From Eubacteriaceae bacterium (GTDB lineage Bacteria; Bacillota; Clostridia; Peptostreptococcales; Anaerovoracaceae): a stretch of DNA of 34,793 bases. This document shows positions 7,045 through 15,471 of the stretch, in pieces; within the stretch, counting starts at the first letter, position 1, and every line of letters begins with the position of its first letter. The stretch covers positions 1 through 34,793 of the forward strand of contig JALCRY010000025.1 in the NCBI GenBank assembly GCA_022652985.1, given 5' to 3'. Under the pieces are notes generated by a model, which saw only the letters and a list, made by a program, of their open reading frames with translations, was not told where the DNA came from and did no database searches. The translations under genes and the position numbers were made by a program.

Positions 7045-9936
7045 ATGAAAGATAAAATAGTTGAACTGATCAGCAGTGAGGATATCAGGAATCCTTATAA
7101 AGATGATGAAATCGCTAAAATCTTGGGATTGTCCCGGTATGATGTTATTCGTCTTCGCAGAGAAAACGGAATCGAATCATACAATGACCGGAGACTGCCG
7201 GCATTGCGCAGTGAAATCGAAGAGATAATGCGCGATGATCAGAAAGTCACGATCGTTGAGCTTACTAAACAGATCAATGAACGCGGCTTTGATGTATCAA
7301 GATTTATCGTAGCCAAGCTTCGCGATGAAGTGAAAGCCAAAATCGATGAAATCATAGTACATGATGAAGAAAAAAAACAGGATAATGTTGTGACAAACAG
7401 TTCTGATCTTATAGGTGAAGACGGGTCAATTAATGAAGCAGTGCAGAAGATGCGGGCGGCTATGCTATATCCTCCTTACGGATTAAATACGATAGTTATA
7501 GGGCAGACCGGCACCGGAAAATCGAAACTGGTCGACAGCATTTACAGACAACTCCTGGAGTCCGGAAAAATATCGCCGGACAGAAAAATGATAAAATATA
7601 ATTGTGCCAATTACGCGAATAATCCCGAGCTGCTCGCATCGCAATTGTTCGGACATGTAAAAGGGGCGTTTACCGGAGCTGATGCAAATCACGACGGTAT
7701 TATCGCCAGCGCGGACAAGGGTATACTGTTCCTTGACGAGATCCACAGACTTTCCAAGGAAGGACAGGAAATGCTGTTCAGTGTCATCGACGACGGCATA
7801 TATCACAAACTCGGGAAAGGCACCGCGGAAGAACATATTGATGTAATGATAATAGGCGCAACGACCGAGCCTATTGATTCCACAATACTGGAAACGTTCA
7901 AAAGGCGTATACCAATGATAATAGAGATGCCGCCTCTGGCGGAACGCGGCATAAACGAACGATTTCAGCTCATAACAAGCATGCTTAGAAAAGAAGCTGG
8001 CTCGATCAGGAAAAACATAATGCTCAGCAGCGACAGTCTTGTCAGTCTGCTGACATATGCATGTCCGGGCAATATAGGGCAGCTTGCCAGCGATATTAAA
8101 GTTGCTGTTGCCAGCGCATATCTGGAATCGGATCCGGATGAGGATGCAATAGAAATCAAAATCAAGCATTTCCAGAAAGATGTTCATAAGGGAAATGTTG
8201 ATCTGATGTTTTCTGCTGAAATTGGATATTACAGAGATCACGGGATAATGGTGGCAGCCGGCGGCGGCGTGACATTCCTGGATGAAAAATGGATAGATGT
8301 CAAACCGTCGCAGATATGTGAAATGCTGTATCTTCTGTATCAGGATATGTCTAATCAGAAGCTGCCTGACGTCCTTATTTCCAATCTTCTGTACCGGGAT
8401 CTCGAGTACAGGATCAATACGGCTGTTAAAATGAGCAGGATAGCTTCGGATTCCGCGGGCAGCGAAGCGTCCGGCGGTACTTTGGAAACAAAGGAAATAA
8501 CGAACAGCGTTGTCGATAATCTGGAAAAAAACGGAGGATCGCTCAGGCCTGATGTAAGGAACTGTCTGCGGTCAACATTGACGGATATAATACGGAAAAT
8601 AAATTCAGGTTGGCATTTCCCGGACATTTCGATCCATAATGTGGAACAGAATCATCTGATGGATTACAGGATAGCATATGAATCGCTGATGACAGTATCG
8701 AAACAATATGGCATAGATTTTCCGGCGATCGTATTCAGTATAGTGGCGCTGTATCTGCATATCGGGTCTATGGAGAACAGTACTGATAATGATCTCCGTA
8801 TTGTAATAATAACCCACGGCAGCACGGCATCGTCGATCGCCGAGACATGCAATCATTACCTGAAAGCGGAAATTGTCAGAGCGATAGATCTGCCGCTGAA
8901 TATGCCGAAGCATTCATATGAGGATTATATTATTGAAAAAGTGGCGGAGATCGATGAAGAAAATCTGCTGCTGTTGGTCGATATAGGAACAACACTGATG
9001 CTGGGTGAGGTGATCGCGGAGAAGACCAGCAAAAGGACCAAAACAGTGGGCCGGGTGGATCTGGGTCTGGCTATGGCAGCGGCTACAAAAGTCAAAGCCG
9101 GTCATAGTCAGCTGAATGAAGTGTATGATTATGTCAAAGATAAGAATACTCACACATTCAACAGTGCTGTTTCCGGAATGGAGCCTGCGAGCAAACTGAT
9201 CATTCTGTCATGCATCACAGGACAGGGCGCCGCCAACAGCATAAAAAAATATCTGGAAGATAATTACGGGGAGCTGATGGACGGAATAGAGATCATACCG
9301 TTCGGCGTCGTAACAGAAGAAATATCGGAATATATTTCCGAGCTGGTCGACTCGAATAAAATAATCGCCTGCATAGGTTCTTATCACATACAGCAGATAG
9401 ACGGCGTGCCGTATATCAAAATATCGGATCTCCTTCATGAGAACGGCAAAAAGACCCTGAAATGGATACTGGAAAAAGAACACGTATCCGAAATACAGAG
9501 AATAGACCTGTCGTCGTTCATCAGGCCGGATGTGATTTTCCTCGATAAAAAATTCCTGAACAAGGAGGATGCCATCGCGTACGCTGCGGACAGGCTGATC
9601 GAACTGGGATATGTGAAAGAAGAATATAAGCAGGGAGTTCTCGAACGCGAAGGTGCGGTCAGCACAGATTACAGGAACGGTGTTGCCCTGCCGCATACAA
9701 GCTCGGAATATGTAATCGACTCAGTCATTGCCATGGCCAGGTTCGGCGATCCGGTACCCTGGGCGCCGGATTTTGAAGCGGATATAATGTTTATGATCGC
9801 GCTGAAGGGGCAGGATGTAAAAGTTATCAACAAACTCGGGCGTCTTGTCAAAAATGACAAATGCCGAGAACGGCTGCTGACAGCCGACAAACAGGGAATA
9901 CTCGATGAAATAAGAAGATTCGATATGAATAATTAG
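7045..9936 (+). CDS. LevR-like sigma-54 activator with PTS regulatory domains
   Basis: A 963-residue sigma-54 enhancer-binding protein. An N-terminal DNA-binding helix-turn-helix region (about 1-110) includes 'DDEIAKILGLSRYDVIRL'. The AAA+ domain has Walker A 'GQTGTGKS' (153-160), the sigma-54 contact loop 'GAFTGA' (207-212) and Walker B 'ILFLDE' (227-232). Then come a PRD-like region with 'YLHIG' (H572), an EIIA-mannose-like domain with 'ITHGSTASS' (H591), an EIIB-like remnant with 'SCITGQGAA' (C723), and a C-terminal type-2 EIIA domain with 'VALPHTSS' (H884). Classic LevR ends in a second PRD instead. Activity is probably set by phosphorylation from the PTS, so it senses substrate flux. It most likely activates the promoter at 733-748. 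Confidence 0.92.
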   Translation: MKDKIVELISSEDIRNPYKDDEIAKILGLSRYDVIRLRRENGIESYNDRRLPALRSEIEEIMRDDQKVTIVELTKQINERGFDVSRFIVAKLRDEVKAKIDEIIVHDEEKKQDNVVTNSSDLIGEDGSINEAVQKMRAAMLYPPYGLNTIVIGQTGTGKSKLVDSIYRQLLESGKISPDRKMIKYNCANYANNPELLASQLFGHVKGAFTGADANHDGIIASADKGILFLDEIHRLSKEGQEMLFSVIDDGIYHKLGKGTAEEHIDVMIIGATTEPIDSTILETFKRRIPMIIEMPPLAERGINERFQLITSMLRKEAGSIRKNIMLSSDSLVSLLTYACPGNIGQLASDIKVAVASAYLESDPDEDAIEIKIKHFQKDVHKGNVDLMFSAEIGYYRDHGIMVAAGGGVTFLDEKWIDVKPSQICEMLYLLYQDMSNQKLPDVLISNLLYRDLEYRINTAVKMSRIASDSAGSEASGGTLETKEITNSVVDNLEKNGGSLRPDVRNCLRSTLTDIIRKINSGWHFPDISIHNVEQNHLMDYRIAYESLMTVSKQYGIDFPAIVFSIVALYLHIGSMENSTDNDLRIVIITHGSTASSIAETCNHYLKAEIVRAIDLPLNMPKHSYEDYIIEKVAEIDEENLLLLVDIGTTLMLGEVIAEKTSKRTKTVGRVDLGLAMAAATKVKAGHSQLNEVYDYVKDKNTHTFNSAVSGMEPASKLIILSCITGQGAANSIKKYLEDNYGELMDGIEIIPFGVVTEEISEYISELVDSNKIIACIGSYHIQQIDGVPYIKISDLLHENGKKTLKWILEKEHVSEIQRIDLSSFIRPDVIFLDKKFLNKEDAIAYAADRLIELGYVKEEYKQGVLEREGAVSTDYRNGVALPHTSSEYVIDSVIAMARFGDPVPWAPDFEADIMFMIALKGQDVKVINKLGRLVKNDKCRERLLTADKQGILDEIRRFDMNN

Positions 9937-9947
9937 AAAGGACCAGT

Positions 9948-11045
9948 ATGAATTTATTTGATACCACAAAAATAAAAAATCTTGAATTGAAAAACAGATT
10001 TTTCAAAGCTGCGACATGGGAAGCGCTCGCAGATGAAGATGGTCATATTACCGAAGAACTTTATGCGATTTATGATGAACTGACAAAAGGCGGCGCGGCA
10101 GCTGTCATCACAGGATACTCTTATGTCACGAAGGACGAAAAGCCGAATCCGGGCCTGATGGGGATTTACGATGATGTTTTCATTGACGAATACAGGCGCA
10201 TGACAGAAAATGCACATGAGAACGGCGCCGGGATATTTCTGCAGATCGTTTACGGCGGCAGTAATACAGGGTTGAATCCTCCGAGCAGGAAGATTTTCGG
10301 ACCGTCGGCGGTTACGAATATAAAGACAGGGATAACGCCGGTGGAAATGACCGCCGCTGATATAAAAGAAATGGTGCAGGCTTTCGCCGATGCCGCCGTG
10401 CGTGCGGAAAAAGCAGGATTTGACGGCGTGGAGATACACGGAGCGCACGGATACCTACTGAGCATGTTTATGTGTCCGAAGTACAATATACGTACCGATG
10501 AATACGGCGGGACGACGGAGAACAGAGCGAGGTTCATATGCGAGATCATTACTGCAATAAAGAAAGCGGTGAGCGACGACTTTATAGTAATGATCAAACA
10601 GAATTCTTCTGACTGTTTTGAAGGCGGACTGACATCTGAAGACAGTCTCGAGATGTCGAAACTTTTCGAGCAGGCGGGCGTCGATGTGATAGATGTGAGC
10701 GGCGGCAACAGCGCCGGCGAAAACGTGTCCCAAAACGACCTCGGGCCGTCGAGAAAAAGTGCTGCCAGGGGAGTTGAATATGAGTCGTATTTTCTTGAGC
10801 ATGCGAAGAAGCTGGCTGAAGAAATAGATATTCCGGTCATACTGACGGGCGGCAACAGACATTTTGAGGTGATGGATGAAATACTGAATCACACTAAGAT
10901 CCGGTATTTTGCACTGGGACGTCCACTGATCAGGGAACCCGGGCTCTTCAGCAGATGGGAAAGCGGTGATCTGACAGCCCCGTTGTGTATTTCCTGCAAC
11001 GCATGCAATAATGTTCACGGAAAAAGATGTATTTTTAATCAGTAA
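9948..11045 (+). CDS. Old-yellow-enzyme family NADH:flavin oxidoreductase, single-domain
   Basis: A 365-residue FMN TIM-barrel protein. It has 'VEIHGAHGYLL' (catalytic H164 and H167), 'RTDEYGG' (182-188) and 'IDVSGG', all typical of the OYE/2,4-dienoyl-CoA reductase group. It stops right after a cysteine cluster, C347-x2-C350-x2-C353-x7-C361, which resembles the 4Fe-4S site linking the barrel to the FAD/NAD domains in longer relatives; those domains are absent. It probably reduces an activated C=C bond. It begins 11 bases after the activator gene and belongs to the same transcript. Its role could be reduction of an enone formed from the RLP or SDR product, which is inference. Confidence 0.9.
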   Translation: MNLFDTTKIKNLELKNRFFKAATWEALADEDGHITEELYAIYDELTKGGAAAVITGYSYVTKDEKPNPGLMGIYDDVFIDEYRRMTENAHENGAGIFLQIVYGGSNTGLNPPSRKIFGPSAVTNIKTGITPVEMTAADIKEMVQAFADAAVRAEKAGFDGVEIHGAHGYLLSMFMCPKYNIRTDEYGGTTENRARFICEIITAIKKAVSDDFIVMIKQNSSDCFEGGLTSEDSLEMSKLFEQAGVDVIDVSGGNSAGENVSQNDLGPSRKSAARGVEYESYFLEHAKKLAEEIDIPVILTGGNRHFEVMDEILNHTKIRYFALGRPLIREPGLFSRWESGDLTAPLCISCNACNNVHGKRCIFNQ

Positions 11046-11062
11046 CGACCGGAGGCAGTTCA

Positions 11063-11839
11063 ATGAAGATAATGATTTCAAACGATGACGGATATAGTTC
11101 ACCGGGCATACATGCGCTGGCAGCGGCGCTTGATTCAATAGAAGAGACGGAAATATATATCTGCGCGCCTGAAAAGCAGCAGAGCGGTCAGAGCCACAGC
11201 CTGACAATGGACAGAAAGCTTTTCGTGAAAAGGGAGCAGGCGGAGCATGCTGCTGAAGCAGTTACGGTAAGCGGAACACCTGCGGACTGCGTCATGATCG
11301 GGCTGGATTATTTTGCGGCAAAAGGCATTGTGATCGACATGGTGTTTTCCGGGATAAATATAGGCTCAAATCTCGGCAGCGATACGATTTACAGCGGTAC
11401 GGTCGGGGCGGCCATGGAAGGGGCACTGAAGGGAATACCTTCAACGGCGGTGTCGGTCACGGCAGAGAAACCGCGCACTTTTGAATGCGCTGCAGAACTA
11501 GCAAAGAAAGCGTACTACATCGTTAAAGAAAAAATGGATCCGTCGGTGATACTGAATATCAATGCGCCGGATGTCCCGCACGAGGAGATCAAAGGAGTGC
11601 TCGTAACACATACGGCAGTCAGAGACTATGAAGAATGGTTTGTTCCCGATGAAAGCAGCGATCCCGAGGGGTATGTGTTTTCCGGCAGACATATTGCACT
11701 GGAATGCGGCAGTTGCGACATGAGCGTCGATATGGCGGCGATCGAGAACGGATACGCGAGCGTGACGCCGCTAAGATATGACCTGACGCATTATGATGAA
11801 ATAGATACATACAAAAAATTTGACTGGGGAATTTTATAA
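11063..11839 (+). CDS. surE: SurE-family 5'/3'-nucleotidase (acid phosphatase)
   Basis: A 258-residue SurE protein. 'ISNDDGYSSPGI' supplies the metal ligands (N7, D8, D9). Also present are 'APEKQQSGQSHS', 'GTPADCV' and 'SGINIGSNLGSDTIYSGTVGAAMEG'. SurE enzymes are metal-dependent phosphatases on nucleoside monophosphates and other phosphate esters. It is 17 bases after the OYE gene with GGAGGCAG as ribosome site, and is the last gene of the run. In a PTS operon it might remove phosphate from a pathway intermediate or prevent sugar-phosphate stress; this is inference. SurE is often a housekeeping gene elsewhere, so this copy may be a paralogue. Confidence 0.93.
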   Translation: MKIMISNDDGYSSPGIHALAAALDSIEETEIYICAPEKQQSGQSHSLTMDRKLFVKREQAEHAAEAVTVSGTPADCVMIGLDYFAAKGIVIDMVFSGINIGSNLGSDTIYSGTVGAAMEGALKGIPSTAVSVTAEKPRTFECAAELAKKAYYIVKEKMDPSVILNINAPDVPHEEIKGVLVTHTAVRDYEEWFVPDESSDPEGYVFSGRHIALECGSCDMSVDMAAIENGYASVTPLRYDLTHYDEIDTYKKFDWGIL

Positions 11840-12143
11840 ATAAGATGATCCTTCATACCCGCGGATTCGCAATAAAAGCAGTTAATAACTCAATTATGCA
11901 AGCCGCGGGTTTTGCGATACCATTTTTCATAATTCCTTGACGGTTACCCGATATTCCATAGTTTGTTTCTTGAAACAGCTGCCCTCGAGGCCATTCATGA
12001 TATGACTGAAAGTGATTTACACTTTTTGGACTTGTCTGCGTCGCCTGCGGGCCTTTTTTGATTATGAATGAACGCCGGAATGTGCTATTATTATGTCATA
12101 CAGATCTGAAGAAACAGAATATGACATTTTAACAGGAGGCGCA
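11840..12143. other. Intergenic region between the PTS operon and the PNPOx-YkvI cluster
   Basis: No gene is evident. The left part carries the candidate terminators. The right part carries an extended -10 element, TG-C-TATTAT at 12083-12091, and an exact inverted repeat ATGTCATA (12093-12100) / TATGACAT (12120-12127) lying between the -10 and the ribosome site (AGGAGG, from 12134). The repeat may be an operator or a leader hairpin. Confidence 0.5.
11857..11910 (+). terminator. Possible end-of-operon stem-loop after surE
   Basis: ACCCGCGG (11857-11864) and CCGCGGGT (11903-11910) are exact inverted copies, followed by TTT. The 38-base loop is long for an intrinsic terminator, so confidence is low. 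A second weak GC-rich hairpin followed by TTTTTT occurs at about 12038-12058 and could equally well end the transcript. Confidence 0.35.
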
Positions 12144-12671
12144 ATGATCATGACCCACGAGGAATATCTTAAAGCGGCAAATCACTGGAAAGTCAAAGAT
12201 GCCGATAATGCAGCAATGGACAGCAGCAGTCTCAGGGCGGCGGCGGAGGCTTACATCGACGCGAACAACACGTGCGCGCTGGCCACGGGCGCCGGGACAT
12301 TTGTACGCTGCACTCCGCTCGAATATACATATCATGACGGTTCGTTCTGGATATTTTCTGAAGGCGGCGAAAAGTTCACCGCGCTCGAAAAAAACAAAAA
12401 TGTCTGCCTGGCGATTTTCGACAGATATGAAGGCTTCGGTAAGATCAAAGGGATGCAGATAATGGGCAAGGCGGAGATCAGCGAACCTTTTTCACCGGAA
12501 TATATCGCGGAGGCCGAACACAGGAAGATCCCGGTCGAAGCGCTGAAGAGTCTGCCGGAGATCATGCATCTGATCAGAGTGATCCCGGAGGAGATAGACT
12601 TTACAAATTCAGATTTCAAAAAAGACGGATATTCTGTCCGTCAGAAAATCAGGCCGGAGAATAACGGATGA
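12144..12671 (+). CDS. Pyridoxamine 5'-phosphate oxidase-like FMN-binding protein
   Basis: A 175-residue protein with the split-barrel PNPOx-like pattern: 'AAAEAYIDANNTCALATGAGTFVRCTPLEYTY' forms the first strands, followed by 'DGSFWIFSEGGEKFTALEKNKNVCLAIFD' and 'MQIMGKAEI'. Proteins of this type bind FMN or a related cofactor and often reduce small molecules; they are usually not true PNP oxidases. The ATG at 12144 follows AGGAGG by 5 bases, so the in-frame upstream extension to 12093, which runs through the inverted repeat, is rejected. The gene overlaps the next one by 4 bases (ATGA), showing translational coupling to the membrane protein. Specific substrate unknown. Confidence 0.8.
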   Translation: MIMTHEEYLKAANHWKVKDADNAAMDSSSLRAAAEAYIDANNTCALATGAGTFVRCTPLEYTYHDGSFWIFSEGGEKFTALEKNKNVCLAIFDRYEGFGKIKGMQIMGKAEISEPFSPEYIAEAEHRKIPVEALKSLPEIMHLIRVIPEEIDFTNSDFKKDGYSVRQKIRPENNG

Positions 12672-13783
12672 AAACCAGAACGTTATTTGGAGCGGTGCTG
12701 CTGACCAGCGCCTCTTTCGCCGGATATAACATTGGGTCCGGCTTTGCGACGGGCATCGAGGGGCAGCAGTTCTTCGCGGCCTACGGAGCAAAATATGCCT
12801 ACATCGGGATGCTGATATCCATAGTGCTGGTGGCGCTCGTCCTCGCGCCGGTGTACATCGTCGGCTATGAACAGCAGTTTCAGGATGACAAAACCATATA
12901 CAGGTATTTCTGCGGCCGGAAACTGGGCGTGGCTTTTGACGCGTACGTATATTTCAGTCTGGGTCTCGTAGTTCTGACAATGATGAGCGGCGCCGGCGCA
13001 ACCATGAAACAGTATCTGGGGATACCGGAGTTCGCGGGGACCGTGCTCATCGGGACTATGTGCATCCTGGCCGCGCTGCTCGGCCTGGAGAAGCTTATCA
13101 GAGTCCTGAGCTATATCGGGGTTTTCGTTATCATCTTTATTTTCTGCTGCGCTGTGTATGTGTTTTTCACCTCGGGCGAAACACCGGCATCAGGGGCGGT
13201 GAATGTCGACAAGTACGTGGCGGACGGCGAACTGCTGCCGGCGAATATTTTCGGGATATGCAATCCGGTATTCAGCGCGGTGGCCTGCGCGGGCCTTCTG
13301 GTCGGCTCGGGATTCCCGTGGGTATCTGCGACGGGCAGGCTCTGCAGCGGATATAAAGAAGCTATACTCTGCGGTGTATTTTCGAGCATAGTATACTTCG
13401 GCGCCCAGGGCATCGTCGTATATCTCGATCTTACGACCATGGACAAGATCGCCGGCGCGGAGGTGCCGATGCTGGCAGTAATACAGCATTATCTGCCGGT
13501 GCTTTCTCTCATTTATTCCTGCATTATCGTACTCGCCATATTCTCGACAGTCACCGGGAGGTTTTTCCTTCTTGCCTCGCGTTTCGACGGCGGCAGCAGG
13601 AAGAAACATCTTGTGATTACGATATCAGCAGTAGTGATCTCGGCCGCGGCAGGGTCGTTTATCCCCTTTGCCCGGATCTCAAATATTATGTTTTCGATAA
13701 GCGGGACAGTCGGCATACTGTTCTGCGTCATAATACTGCATAAATTCCTGAAAACAAGAAAGGGTAAACTGGTGCGATCATGA
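12668..13783 (+). CDS. YkvI-like membrane transporter
   Basis: A 371-residue integral membrane protein with roughly ten hydrophobic segments. The N-terminus 'SASFAGYNIGSGFATGIEGQQFFAAYG' has the broken first helix with small residues typical of LeuT/APC-fold transporters, and the overall pattern matches the uncharacterised YkvI family of Gram-positive bacteria, thought to be sodium-coupled carriers. It overlaps the upstream flavoprotein gene and the downstream 5'-nucleotidase gene by 4 bases each (ATGA), so the three are co-translated. The link with a secreted nucleotidase could mean uptake of a product released outside the cell, but nothing in the sequence proves the substrate. Confidence 0.75.
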   Translation: MKTRTLFGAVLLTSASFAGYNIGSGFATGIEGQQFFAAYGAKYAYIGMLISIVLVALVLAPVYIVGYEQQFQDDKTIYRYFCGRKLGVAFDAYVYFSLGLVVLTMMSGAGATMKQYLGIPEFAGTVLIGTMCILAALLGLEKLIRVLSYIGVFVIIFIFCCAVYVFFTSGETPASGAVNVDKYVADGELLPANIFGICNPVFSAVACAGLLVGSGFPWVSATGRLCSGYKEAILCGVFSSIVYFGAQGIVVYLDLTTMDKIAGAEVPMLAVIQHYLPVLSLIYSCIIVLAIFSTVTGRFFLLASRFDGGSRKKHLVITISAVVISAAAGSFIPFARISNIMFSISGTVGILFCVIILHKFLKTRKGKLVRS

Positions 13784-15471
13784 AGCTGACCAACCGTATG
13801 AAAAAATTATCTGCCGTCCTGCTGGCGGCGGCGGTGACCGTTTCGCTGTCCGGGATAATGAGCATGCCTGTTATGGCTGACGCTCAGAGTTCGCCGGCGG
13901 ACGGGCTGCAGAGCAGCGACATCGTCGTGCTTTACGATAATGATGTGCACTGCGTGACTGACGGTTATGCGAAGGCGGCGGCGATGAAGACCGAAGTGAA
14001 AACAAAGACAGACAATGTCACGCTTGTTTCCTGCGGGGATTTCATTCAGGGCGGCGCGCTCGGCACATTATCACAAGGAAAAAGTATTGTCAAGATCATG
14101 AACAGCGCCGGATATGATGTCGTGACTCTCGGAAACCATGAGTTCGATTACACCGTTCCGCGTTTGAAAAAGCTGACGAAGATCCTGAAGGCGAAGGTGG
14201 TCGACTGCAACTTCCGATATACAAAAAACAATAAAAGCGTATATAGTGGATATACGATGAGAACTTACGGCGACAGGAAAGTAGCCTTTGTCGGCATTAC
14301 CACTCCGGAATCGATCACCAAGTCGACTCCTTCCTATTTCCAGAACAGCAGGGGCAAATACATCTATACTTTCTGTTCGGACAGCACAGGTAAAAAGCTT
14401 TACAGCCGCGTGCAGAAAACCGTCAATGCGGCGAGAAAGAACGGCGCGGATTATGTGATCGCTCTCGGGCATCTCGGCCTGTCGGGCACGACATCGCGCT
14501 GGACATCCGAGGCAGTAATATCGCATACTTACGGCATAGACGCGGTACTGGACGGACATTCGCACGAGACGTATGCGGCGAACACCTATACGAATTCCCG
14601 GGGCAAAGCGGTCATCTGTTCGCAGACCGGGACCGGTTTTAAAAACGTGGGGAGACTCGTGATATCGGGCAGCGGCAATATTACTGCCTCACTGATACCG
14701 ACAGACACGTACGCGGGCAGTGACGGGACCGTGGCAGCCGAGGTGAAAGCGCAGACAGATCTTTACGCCGGCACGCTCAGCAAGACAGTCTGCACCGCGG
14801 ATGAGCTGCTGACGATAATGGATCCGGCAACGGGGAAGCGCGCCGTTCGTACAGCTGAAACTAATCTCGGTGATTTCTGCGCCGATGCCTTCCGCAGCGT
14901 CATGAAGACCGACATCGCGCTGGTAAACGCAGGCGGGATCAGGAAAGATTTACAGGCGGGAACAGTCAATTACGGCAACATGCTGGATGTATTCCCGTTC
15001 GGAGGCTCGGGCTGCGCGATATCGGCGACCGGGAAACAGATCAGGGATGCCCTCGAAATGGGCGCGGCGAAATATCCGGCGGAAAGCGGCGGTTTTCTGC
15101 AGGTGTCGGGGCTGAAATATACTATTGACGCTTCCGTGCCGTCTTCCGTTGTCGTGAACAGCAGCGGCATGTTTGTCAAAGTCGCGGGCGTGTACCGCGT
15201 TAAAAATATACAAGTCTATAACAGGAAAACCAAAAAATACGAAGCGCTGGATCTGACTAAAAAGTACACGACTGCGGGACTGCTCTACACTCTCCGTCAG
15301 AACGGAGACGGGATGACGATGTTCCGCGGCGCGAAGTCGCTGAAGCGCGAATACATTTCAGATGTGGATGTACTGGCGTATTACGCGGAGAGCACTCTTA
15401 AGGGAGTGATCGGCAGCGGATACGCGGATCCGCAGGGCACAGGCAGGATAACTGCAGACGGGAGGCAGTAA
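13780..15471 (+). CDS. Secreted UshA-type 5'-nucleotidase / UDP-sugar hydrolase
   Basis: A 563-residue exported enzyme. The signal peptide (about 1-35) has a KK-rich start, a hydrophobic core and 'VMADAQ' as likely cleavage site. The metallophosphatase domain has 'DNDVH' (D55, H57), 'CGDFIQGG' (D87), 'GNHEFDY' (N119, H120), 'LGHLGLSG' and 'DGHSHET'. The C-terminal 5'-nucleotidase domain has 'NAGGIRKDLQAGTVNYGNMLDVFPFG' and an aromatic stacking region. There is no sortase motif or lipobox, so it is probably released or held non-covalently. It should dephosphorylate extracellular nucleotides. It starts by a 4-base overlap with the transporter gene; its stop overlaps the start of the next gene by one base (TAATG). 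Confidence 0.92.
   Translation: MKLTNRMKKLSAVLLAAAVTVSLSGIMSMPVMADAQSSPADGLQSSDIVVLYDNDVHCVTDGYAKAAAMKTEVKTKTDNVTLVSCGDFIQGGALGTLSQGKSIVKIMNSAGYDVVTLGNHEFDYTVPRLKKLTKILKAKVVDCNFRYTKNNKSVYSGYTMRTYGDRKVAFVGITTPESITKSTPSYFQNSRGKYIYTFCSDSTGKKLYSRVQKTVNAARKNGADYVIALGHLGLSGTTSRWTSEAVISHTYGIDAVLDGHSHETYAANTYTNSRGKAVICSQTGTGFKNVGRLVISGSGNITASLIPTDTYAGSDGTVAAEVKAQTDLYAGTLSKTVCTADELLTIMDPATGKRAVRTAETNLGDFCADAFRSVMKTDIALVNAGGIRKDLQAGTVNYGNMLDVFPFGGSGCAISATGKQIRDALEMGAAKYPAESGGFLQVSGLKYTIDASVPSSVVVNSSGMFVKVAGVYRVKNIQVYNRKTKKYEALDLTKKYTTAGLLYTLRQNGDGMTMFRGAKSLKREYISDVDVLAYYAESTLKGVIGSGYADPQGTGRITADGRQ

Noticed and set aside
7483-8241. Leftward 252-codon open frame inside the LevR-like gene
   Set aside because: No family signal; it is antisense to well-conserved AAA+ sequence.
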